Below, piece by piece: positions 1 to 5,548 of a stretch of 6,048 bases of DNA. The notes under the pieces were generated by a model. That model did not search any database. It saw nothing but the letters and a program-made list of their open reading frames with translations, and was not told the origin of the DNA. The stretch is from assembly GCA_005884155.1 (NCBI GenBank), contig VAXD01000147.1, positions 3,131-9,178 of the forward strand. The letters run 5' to 3'. The translations under genes and the position numbers were made by a program. Positions within the stretch are counted from its first letter, which is position 1, and every line of letters starts with the position of its first letter. Origin of the DNA: Actinomycetota bacterium (GTDB lineage: Bacteria; Actinomycetota; Thermoleophilia; Gaiellales; Gaiellaceae).

Positions 1-2
1 GG

Positions 3-588
3 TGGATCATCACGCAGTTCGCGGGCGGCGTGCCGACGGACGAGTGCATCGCCGTCTCCACCTCGAGCGATGCCGCCGGCTCCTACGCTGCCTACGGCTT
101 CCACCTCGGCAGCGACTTCTTCGATTACCCGAAGCTCGGAGTCTGGCCGGACGCCTACTACATGGGCATGAACGTGTTCAACTCTGGCGGGACGGCATTC
201 CTCGGCCCGGAGCCGTTCGCCTTCGACCGAGCCGCCATGCTCGCCGGCAACCCGGCCACGTTCATCACCTTCCGTGATCCGTCGTTCTTCAACCCGACGA
301 GCGACCAGTTCATGCCTGCTGACCTGGACGGCCTCAACCCGCCCCCGGCGGGCGCACCGAATCCGTTCATGAGCACGGGCACGAACGCAACGTGGCCGCT
401 CTATCACTTCCACGTCGACTTCGCCGTCCCGACGAACTCGACGTTCACGCTCGACGCAACGCTGACGCCGGCACCCTTCTCGGTGATCTGTGGCGGCGGC
501 GCCTGCGTGCCGCAGCTCGGCGGTGACGCGCTCGACACGCTCGGTGACCGAGGCATGTTCCGCTCGGCCTATCGCAACTTCGGAGACC
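3..588 (+). CDS. Large secreted multidomain protein, 5' fragment (partial; frame broken near 588)
   Basis: This is the left part of a gene that begins before the window; the frame is open from base 3 with no stop. The reading starts WIITQFAGGVPTDECIAVST and includes DYPKLGVWPDAYYMGMNVFN, FAFDRAAMLAGNPATF, ADLDGLNPPPAGAPNPF, LYHFHVDFAVP and DTLGDRGMFRSAYRNFGD. From memory, these are hallmarks of a secreted-protein family in soil bacteria, where the order is WPDAYYM, HVDW, RLMYR.AYRNFG and then HES....GVRWYE. Here the family pattern stops right after AYRNFGD (582-587) and resumes in another frame with NMTVASGGVAGVRWFE from about 592. This fragment and the next entry are therefore one gene. Read on in its own frame, the ORF continues to 1199 with arginine/histidine-rich non-family sequence, which is spurious. 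The biochemical role of the domain is not known to me. The signal peptide, if any, lies outside the window. The same gene without the break would be an ordinary secreted protein. Confidence 0.85.
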
Positions 589-3500
589 GGGAACATGACC
601 GTCGCCTCGGGCGGTGTTGCGGGAGTCAGGTGGTTCGAGATCAACAACGTCACCTCGGGCACGCCGAGCTTCGTCCAGCAGAGCACCTACCAGCCCGACA
701 ACACCTGGCGCTGGATGGGCAGCGTCGCCATGGACCACAGCGGCGACATGGCGCTCGGCTTCAGCGCCTCCGACGCCACCATCCATCCGCAGATCCGGTA
801 CACGGGGAGACTCGCCGGCGACCTACCCAACACGATGGGCCAGGGCGAGGCGCACCTCATCGACGGGGCGGGCAGCCAGACGGACACGGTCGGCCGCTGG
901 GGCGACTACAGCGACATGACGGTCGACCCCGTGGACGATTGCACCTTCTGGTACACGCAGGAGTACTACGACACCACCTCGAGCTTCAACTGGCGAACGC
1001 GAATCGGGAACTTCAAGTTCCCGACCTGCACGTCGCAGCCGACCGGCACGCTTCAGGGAACGGTCACGGACGCCTCGACGAACAACCCCGTCAGCGGAGC
1101 GACGATCACCGTCCAGCCGCTCGGGGCGTCGACGACGACCGCCGCCGACGGCACCTACTCGATCCTGCTTCCGGTCGGGACCTACGACGTCACGGCTAGC
1201 GCGTTCGGCTACCAGGATGGGGTTGCGAACGGCGTCGTCATTACCAACGGCAACACGACGACCCAGGACTTCGCGCTCCAACCGTCGCCGTCCGGATCGC
1301 TGAGCGGCTTCGTCAGGGACGGCTCGAACACCCCGATCGAGAACGCCACCGTGACGATCCTCGGGACGCCGATCCCGCCGGCGACGACGGACGCCACCGG
1401 GCACTACAGCTTCGCCTCGGTGCCGAACGGGACGTACAGCGTCAAGGCGGAGGCCGGCAAGTGCAATGACTCGCAGACCGATCAAGTGGTGATCAACGGG
1501 GCCACGACGCACGACTTCGCGCTCCCGTCACGTCACGATTCCTTCGGGTACTTCTGCCGGGTCGAAACGCCCGACTACATCCAGGGCGACACGGCCCTCC
1601 CGCTCTCGGGCGACGACAACTCGAGCTCGGTATCCCTGCCGTTCACGTTCAGCATGTACGGCCAGAGCTACAACACGGCCTACGTCTGCACGAACGGCCA
1701 CCTCACGTTCCTGAACCCGGGCAGCTTCTGTCCGTTCGGGAACAGCTCGATCCCAAGCACGGGCACGCCGAACGCGGCCATCTACCCGTACTGGGACGAC
1801 ATGTACATCGACAGCTCGTCGTCGATGTGGACGAAGACGCTCTCGAACCCGACACGGTTCGTGATCGAGTGGCGGAACGCGGCCTACTTCCCAGGATTCA
1901 CGGCCGACCGCCTCGACTTCGAGGTCATCCTCTACGAGAACGGTCAGATCCTCACGGAGTACCGGGGCGTCGACAACGCCCACGAGCAGGGCAACTCGGC
2001 CACGATCGGCATTGAGAACGCCGACGGGTCGGATGCCTTCCAGTACTCGTTCAATGAGGCAGCCCTCAACATCGGCCAGACGGCGATCAGGTACCTGCTG
2101 CCGCCGTCCGGCTTCGTGCAGGGTCACGTGACCGACGCCAACGACCACGGCGCCATTGCCGGCGCGGTCGTGAAGGCGACCCAGAACGGCAACGTCGTCC
2201 GGCAGACGGCGACCGACGCAACCGGCTTCTACCGGATGCAGCTTCCGATCGGCTCTTACACGATCGAAGCGAGCAAGACGAACTACGAAACCGGCTCGGC
2301 GGTCGTCACGATCACCGAGGACGGAACGACGACGCAAGACTTCTCCCTCCGCACACCGCGTGGCGGGGTGAGTCCGTCGTCACTCGAGTTCGTCGTTCCT
2401 CCCGACCAGACTCGGACCAAGACGCTCACGCTCAGCAACACCGGCAGCCTGCCGATGACGTGGGAAGTCACGGAGTCCGGCGGCGGGAGCTCGGCCCCAG
2501 TCAGGTCAACTCGATCGGCCGGAGTCCGACGGCTCCTGCACTCGCGCGGCTCCAAGCTGGTCAGGATCCACCTGAGTGGAGACCAGCTGGCCAACCCGGC
2601 CTGGGTTGGCAGCCACGGGAAGGGCCAGCTCGCACGGACGCCTGCCGGCGTTCCGCTCGACCCGACGTGGTCGTCGGTCGCCAACTACCCGACCGGGATC
2701 ATGGACAACTCGGCTGACATCCTCGACGGCAAGGTGTACTCCGTCGGAGGGGTCGACTCGAGCTTCACGATCCTGAACCACGGGTGGGTCTACGACCCGG
2801 ACGCCAATAGCTGGTCGCCGATCGCGGACATGCCGGTCGCGCGGGAGAAGCCCGGCGTGGCGGCCGTCAACGGGCTGCTGTACGTGACGGGTGGCTGGGA
2901 TGCCACGGGCACCCCGATCGCAGAGACCGACGTCTACGACCCGAGCACCAACACCTGGAGCACGGTGGCGCCCAACCCGAGCCCGACCGCTGCACCAGGC
3001 GTAGCAGTCACCGACGGCCAGATCTACTTCGTCGGCGGTTGTGCGGACGGCGCGTGTACCCCGTCGTCTCACGTCTCACGCTACGACCCGGGTAGCGACA
3101 GCTGGGACAGCGCTGCCTCGTACCCGACCACGGACTCGTGGGAGGGATGTGCGGGACTCGCCGGCCAGGTGGTTTGTGCGGGCGGCGTCAACGGTTCAGT
3201 CACGCTCTCGAATGGCTTCAGCTACGACCCGGGCTCGGATTCGTGGAGCCCGATCGCGGACATGCCGTTCGACCTCTGGGGCTCGGCCTCGGGTGGCCCG
3301 AACGGCATGCTGGTGCTTGCCAGCGGCGTGACGAACGGGTTCAACACCGTCACGAACCAGGCGATCGCCTACGACCCAGGGACCGATAGCTGGGCTAGCC
3401 TGCCGAACGCACCGACCGCCCGCTACCGCGCCGGCGGCTCGTGCGGCTTCTACAAGGTCGGCGGATCCTCGGGCGGCTTCAGCCCGACGCCGGACACGGA

Positions 3501-4209
3501 GAAGCTCTCCGAGCTCGACCAGTGCGGTGCCGCCACGGACGTGCCGTGGCTGTCGGAGAATCCGACCAGCGGGGAAGTTCCCGTGGGCGGTACGCAGAAC
3601 GTCGACGTCACCGTCGACACGCACGGCCTGACGCCCGGCGTGTATCACGCGAGGTTGACGTTCAAGACCAACAGCGGTCGGCGTCCGAACCTCGCCGTGC
3701 CGGTGACGCTCGTCGTGCCGGCATACGAGCAGGGGTTCAACTCCGCCGGCGGCGCCTACGTCGACGGTGCGGGCGACACCTGGTCGGCCGACCGCGCGTA
3801 CACGGCCCAGAACGGGTCGGGCTACATCCAGAGCCCGCCGAAGACGACCAGCACGAGGTCGGCCATCGGCGGTACCACCGACGACCCGCTCTACCAGGAT
3901 GCGCGGATATCGGCGATGAGCTATCGCTTCACGGGCCTACCCGCGGGCGCGTACCTGGTCGAGCTCAGGTTCGCCGAGATCGAGAACAAGAGACCGGGCC
4001 AGCGGCAGTTCGACGTGATCGTGAACGGTCAGCCGTACCTGATCGCGTTCGACATCTCGGCGCAGGTCGGGAAGAACTACGCGCTGGACAGGTCGCTGTA
4101 CGTGACCGTCCCGGCCAACGGAGAGGTCAACGTCCAGCTCGCCACCCGGAGGAGCACGGGCGTTCCGATCCTGAACGCGATTCGCGTGACGAATCGACCG
4201 GACCACTAG
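589..4209 (+). CDS. Large secreted multidomain protein, 3' fragment: CPD, nidogen-like, Ig-like, Kelch and malectin domains
   Basis: This continues the preceding fragment after the frame break; the first usable start in this frame at or after the break is ATG 595, but the true start lies before the window. Domains in order: the end of the N-terminal domain (595-1031, with GVRWFEINN, WRWMGSVAMD, GRWGDYSDMTVDPVDDCTFWY and RIGNFKFPTC); CPD-like 1 (1042-1284); CPD-like 2 (1291-1530); a nidogen-like domain with cysteines (1531-2109, YVCTNGHLTF, YPYWDDMYID, RFVIEWRNA); CPD-like 3 (2110-2358); Ig-like 1 (2365-2490); a basic linker (2491-2661); a Kelch propeller (2662-3528); Ig-like 2 (3541-3720, PWLSENPTSGEVPVGG); and a malectin-like domain (3721-4206, FNSAGGAYVDGAGDTWSADR, FAEIE, QRQFDVIVNG, ILNAIRV). 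No catalytic motif is visible. The architecture suggests an extracellular protein that binds carbohydrate and protein surfaces; this is inference from the domains. The protein ends directly after the malectin domain without a sortase motif or membrane anchor, so it is probably released or held non-covalently. Domain names are confident for CPD, Kelch and malectin, less so for the nidogen-like and Ig-like parts. Confidence 0.88.
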   Translation, partial: GNMTVASGGVAGVRWFEINNVTSGTPSFVQQSTYQPDNTWRWMGSVAMDHSGDMALGFSASDATIHPQIRYTGRLAGDLPNTMGQGEAHLIDGAGSQTDTVGRWGDYSDMTVDPVDDCTFWYTQEYYDTTSSFNWRTRIGNFKFPTCTSQPTGTLQGTVTDASTNNPVSGATITVQPLGASTTTAADGTYSILLPVGTYDVTASAFGYQDGVANGVVITNGNTTTQDFALQPSPSGSLSGFVRDGSNTPIENATVTILGTPIPPATTDATGHYSFASVPNGTYSVKAEAGKCNDSQTDQVVINGATTHDFALPSRHDSFGYFCRVETPDYIQGDTALPLSGDDNSSSVSLPFTFSMYGQSYNTAYVCTNGHLTFLNPGSFCPFGNSSIPSTGTPNAAIYPYWDDMYIDSSSSMWTKTLSNPTRFVIEWRNAAYFPGFTADRLDFEVILYENGQILTEYRGVDNAHEQGNSATIGIENADGSDAFQYSFNEAALNIGQTAIRYLLPPSGFVQGHVTDANDHGAIAGAVVKATQNGNVVRQTATDATGFYRMQLPIGSYTIEASKTNYETGSAVVTITEDGTTTQDFSLRTPRGGVSPSSLEFVVPPDQTRTKTLTLSNTGSLPMTWEVTESGGGSSAPVRSTRSAGVRRLLHSRGSKLVRIHLSGDQLANPAWVGSHGKGQLARTPAGVPLDPTWSSVANYPTGIMDNSADILDGKVYSVGGVDSSFTILNHGWVYDPDANSWSPIADMPVAREKPGVAAVNGLLYVTGGWDATGTPIAETDVYDPSTNTWSTVAPNPSPTAAPGVAVTDGQIYFVGGCADGACTPSSHVSRYDPGSDSWDSAASYPTTDSWEGCAGLAGQVVCAGGVNGSVTLSNGFSYDPGSDSWSPIADMPFDLWGSASGGPNGMLVLASGVTNGFNTVTNQAIAYDPGTDSWASLPNAPTARYRAGGSCGFYKVGGSSGGFSPTPDTEKLSELDQCGAATDVPWLSENPTSGEVPVGGTQNVDVTVDTHGLTPGVYHARLTFKTNSGRRPNLAVPVTLVVPAYEQGFNSAGGAYVDGAGDTWSADRAYTAQNGSGYIQSPPKTTSTRSAIGGTTDDPLYQDARISAMSYRFTGLPAGAYLVELRFAEIENKRPGQRQFDVIVNGQPYLIAFDISAQVGKNYALDRSLYVTVPANGEVNVQLATRRSTGVPILNAIRVTNRPDH
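2662..3528 (+). repeat. Kelch repeat region, six blades within the large surface protein
   Basis: Five copies of a YDPxxxxW signature lie at 2791 (YDPDANSW), 2935 (YDPSTNTW), 3082 (YDPGSDSW), 3223 (YDPGSDSW) and 3370 (YDPGTDSW). The spacing is 47-49 codons, the normal Kelch blade period. Each blade carries the Gly-Gly position or a variant of it: VGGV, TGGW, VGGC, AGGV, ASGV, VGGS, which makes six. The N-terminal strand LDPTWSSVANYP would pair with the last blade to close the ring. At DNA level an 18-base segment encoding PIADMP is identical at 2818-2835 and 3250-3267, exactly three blades apart (432 bases). This points to internal duplication of blades. Confidence 0.88.
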
Positions 4210-4232
4210 CCGACCAACCGAAGCGGTACCGA

Positions 4233-4262
4233 CGAGGGGCCCCGTGCAAACGGGGCCCCTCG
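4233..4262 (+). terminator. GC-rich hairpin after the surface-protein gene, probable terminator
   Basis: The arm CGAGGGGCCCCG (4233-4244) is the exact reverse complement of 4251-4262, giving a 12-bp perfect stem. T4245 can also pair with A4250, leaving a GCAA (GNRA-type) tetraloop at 4246-4249. It sits 23 bases after the stop codon at 4207-4209 and before the pspA promoter region. The downstream stretch CCTTGTCT is only weakly T-rich, so it is not a textbook intrinsic terminator. High-GC actinobacteria often use hairpins with poor U-tracts, so termination is likely but inferred. Confidence 0.75.
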
Positions 4263-4293
4263 CCTTGTCTCACCCGTTCTACTGCAGCCTCGT

Positions 4294-4299
4294 TACGCT
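4294..4299 (+). promoter_or_regulatory. Candidate -10 element of the pspA promoter (TACGCT)
   Basis: TACGCT fits the TANNNT -10 pattern of actinobacterial housekeeping promoters and lies 27 bases before the pspA start codon, leaving room for a short leader with a Shine-Dalgarno site. No good -35 hexamer is seen 16-19 bases upstream; TTGTCT at 4265-4270 is too far away (23-base spacer). The same octamer core with TACGCTT occurs before the small membrane protein gene on the other strand. This is a weak call based on one hexamer. Confidence 0.3.
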
Positions 4300-4326
4300 T
4301 GGCGCTCCGCACAGAGAGGAGGACGA

Positions 4327-5010
4327 ATGGCCGGCCTGATGTCACGCGCGTCGACGGTGGTGAAGGCAAAGATGTCGAAGCTGCTCGACCGCGCGGAGGA
4401 TCCGGCGGAGACGCTCGACTACTCCTACGAGAAGCAGCTCGAGCTCCTGCAGAACGTCAAGCGCGGAATCGCTGACGTCGTGACCGCGAAGAAGCGGCTC
4501 GAGCTCCAGGAGACGCAGCTGCAGCAGAGCATCGTCAAGCTCGAGAGCCAGGCGCGAGAAGCGCTCGCGGCCGGCCGCGAGGATCTCGCCCGGCAGGCCC
4601 TCGAGCGCAAGTCGGGCCTCCAGCAGCAGCTCCAGAGCCTCGACCAGCAGGCCCAGCAGCTCGAGCAGCAGCAAGAGAAGCTCGTCGCGAGCGAGAAGGC
4701 CCTCTCGGCGAAGGTCGAGGCCTTCCGAACGCAGAAGGAGACGATCAAGGCGCAGTACTCGGCGGCCGAGGCGCAGGTGAAAATCGGCGAGGCCGCGACC
4801 GGGATCGGCGAGCAGATGGCCGACACGGGCCTGGCGATCCAGCGGGCGAAGGACAAGACCGAGCAGATGCAGGCTCGCGCGTCCGCGATCCAGACGGAGC
4901 TCGACCGCGAGCTCGGCGCGCTCGCCTCTAAGAACCAGGTCGACGACGAGCTTGCGAAGATGAAGTCCGAGCTCGGGCCAGGCGACAAGCAGAAGGAGCT
5001 GCAGCAGTGA
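4327..5010 (+). CDS. pspA: PspA/IM30 (Vipp1-like) phage shock protein A
   Basis: The product is 227 residues, close to the 222 or so of E. coli PspA. PspA/Vipp1 proteins are bacterial ESCRT-III homologues that bind anionic, stressed cytoplasmic membrane from the inside and assemble into rods or rings that preserve membrane integrity. Residues 4-24 (LMSRASTVVKAKMSKLLDRAE) form the amphipathic membrane-binding helix 0. Next comes the family signature DPAETLDYSYEKQLELL (25-41). A long coiled-coil hairpin runs from about 32 to 185, with VEAFRTQKETIKAQYSAAEA (130-149) as the conserved later helix and GEAATGIGEQMADTGLAI (154-171) after it. The C-terminus VDDELAKMKSELG (205-217) is typical of actinobacterial members. 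ATG 4327 follows AGGAGG (4317-4322) at a 4-base gap; ATG 4339 is a possible alternative without its own site. The gene overlaps pspAA by 4 bases. No PspF or other regulator gene is in the window. The segment 99-116 is unusually glutamine-rich (11 of 18). Confidence 0.95.
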   Translation: MAGLMSRASTVVKAKMSKLLDRAEDPAETLDYSYEKQLELLQNVKRGIADVVTAKKRLELQETQLQQSIVKLESQAREALAAGREDLARQALERKSGLQQQLQSLDQQAQQLEQQQEKLVASEKALSAKVEAFRTQKETIKAQYSAAEAQVKIGEAATGIGEQMADTGLAIQRAKDKTEQMQARASAIQTELDRELGALASKNQVDDELAKMKSELGPGDKQKELQQ

Positions 5011-5300
5011 TCGTCCGGCTGATGGGCGAGGGCCAGTTCGAGGTCGACGACGAGGTGGCCAAAGGGCTGAACGGCCTCGACGAGCAGGCTGGCGCAGCGG
5101 TCGAGCAAGGCGACGAGGAGAAGCTCCGTGAGCTCCTGCAGCGAATGGCCGACGCGGTGCGGATGAACGGCGCGCGGGTCCCCGACGAGGACCTGACGCC
5201 GTCCGAGGCGATCGTCCCGCCGGACGACCTCTCGCTCGACGAGGCGCGCGAGCTCTTCGAGGGCGAGGGCCTGATCCCGGATCTGCCCAGCGCCGGTTAG
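5007..5300 (+). CDS. pspAA: PspA-associated protein PspAA
   Basis: This 97-residue acidic protein matches the PspAA family, the small partner encoded directly after PspA in many actinobacteria and some archaea. It opens with the typical MIVRLMGEGQFEVDDEVAKG (1-20), then LNGLDEQAGAAVEQGDEEKL, a helical segment RELLQRMADAVR (41-52), and the conserved VPDEDLTPSEAIVPPDDLSL (58-77) before a short helix DEARELFEGEGL. No membrane segment or catalytic motif is visible. The GTG start at 5007 shares bases with the pspA stop (GTGA, 4-base overlap). An AAGGAG site at 4993-4998 inside pspA sits 8 bases upstream, so the two are co-transcribed and probably translationally coupled. It is expected to modulate PspA or bind it at the membrane. 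That role is inferred from conserved linkage; its biochemistry is not established to my knowledge. Confidence 0.92.
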   Translation: MIVRLMGEGQFEVDDEVAKGLNGLDEQAGAAVEQGDEEKLRELLQRMADAVRMNGARVPDEDLTPSEAIVPPDDLSLDEARELFEGEGLIPDLPSAG

Positions 5301-5500
5301 CGCAAGCTGTTCTGGATCAGCACGGCAACGAACCCAACGACGGTCGTTGCCCAGAGGTTGATGGTCCAGCGACGCATCTCGCGTAACTCTCCCCTGACCT
5401 CAGCAAACTCGGTGCGCATCTCCATCCGCAATTGGCGGACCTCGCCGGCGAGATCGTCGATTCGATCATCCGTCCAGCGTGTGCGACCGGGTTCCGTCAC
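5297..5500 (-). CDS. Small coiled-coil protein with a C-terminal transmembrane anchor
   Basis: This 67-residue protein has a charged N-terminal part (GRTRWTDDRIDDLAGEVRQL) and a helical, coiled-coil-like segment MRTEFAEVRGELREMRR (about 28-44, counted from the GTG start). It ends with one hydrophobic stretch, TINLWATTVVGFVAVLIQ (46-63), and a short tail NSLR. The layout is that of a tail-anchored membrane protein with a soluble coiled coil, resembling small XhlA/DUF1640-like proteins that are common in Thermoleophilia (recalled, not searched). I chose GTG at 5500-5498 because it gives the usual MTEP...RWTD N-terminus and lies 6 bases after a TANNNT element, which suits a leaderless transcript. 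A TTG at 5506 is the longer alternative; neither has a Shine-Dalgarno site. It lies 48 bases downstream of pspAB on the same strand and its stop overlaps that of pspAA. A role beside PspA at the membrane is only guilt by association. Confidence 0.75.
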   Translation of the reverse strand: MTEPGRTRWTDDRIDDLAGEVRQLRMEMRTEFAEVRGELREMRRWTINLWATTVVGFVAVLIQNSLR

Positions 5501-5506
5501 GGACAA

Positions 5507-5512
5507 AGCGTA
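5507..5512 (-). promoter_or_regulatory. Candidate -10 element for the small membrane protein (TACGCT)
   Basis: Read on the minus strand, TACGCT (5512 to 5507) fits TANNNT. It is followed by six bases and then the GTG start at 5500, a spacing that would put the transcription start on or next to the start codon (leaderless mRNA). It is the same hexamer, in the context TACGCTT, as the candidate -10 of pspA. No convincing -35 box was found: GTCACA at 5539-5534 is 21 bases away. The gene could also be transcribed from the pspAB promoter outside the window. Confidence 0.3.
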
Positions 5513-5548
5513 CCGCTGCCGAGACCGCCGTACTGTGACGACTTCGGG

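Noticed and set aside
490..588. Upstream part of the long + frame (starting MAAAPACRSSAV) as the true N-terminus of the large protein
   Set aside because: These residues are Ser/Arg/Ala-rich shadow sequence. The other frame over the same bases gives family sequence (CGGGACVPQLGGDALDTLGD), so the true gene enters this frame only at about 589.
589..1199. Continuation of the 5' fragment frame to 1199
   Set aside because: It becomes Arg/His/Gln-rich with no family resemblance after the frame break, while the overlapping frame encodes clear conserved sequence.
1528..2337. Long minus-strand open frame opposite the nidogen-like and third CPD region
   Set aside because: Arg/Val-rich composition typical of an antisense shadow in high-GC DNA; the + strand encodes recognisable domains.
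2491..2661. Second disrupted stretch in the large gene (basic segment APVRSTRSAGVRRLLHSR)
   Set aside because: Neither other frame gives better sequence here and the flanking Ig-like and Kelch domains are in the same frame. It reads as an ordinary variable linker.
4425..5108. 227-residue open frame on the minus strand opposite pspA
   Set aside because: It is a Cys/Ser-rich mirror of the GAG/CAG/AAG-rich pspA codons, as expected from an antisense shadow of a coiled-coil gene. It has no ribosome site or family resemblance.
5288..5309. Bidirectional terminator between the convergent genes
   Set aside because: Only a 4-bp GCGC stem with a 6-base loop and no T-tract on either strand; too weak to call.
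5466..5548. C-terminal extension of the PspAB frame beyond 5549
   Set aside because: It arises only because of the frame break; the genuine family C-terminus ends with TGA at 5551-5549 in the other frame.
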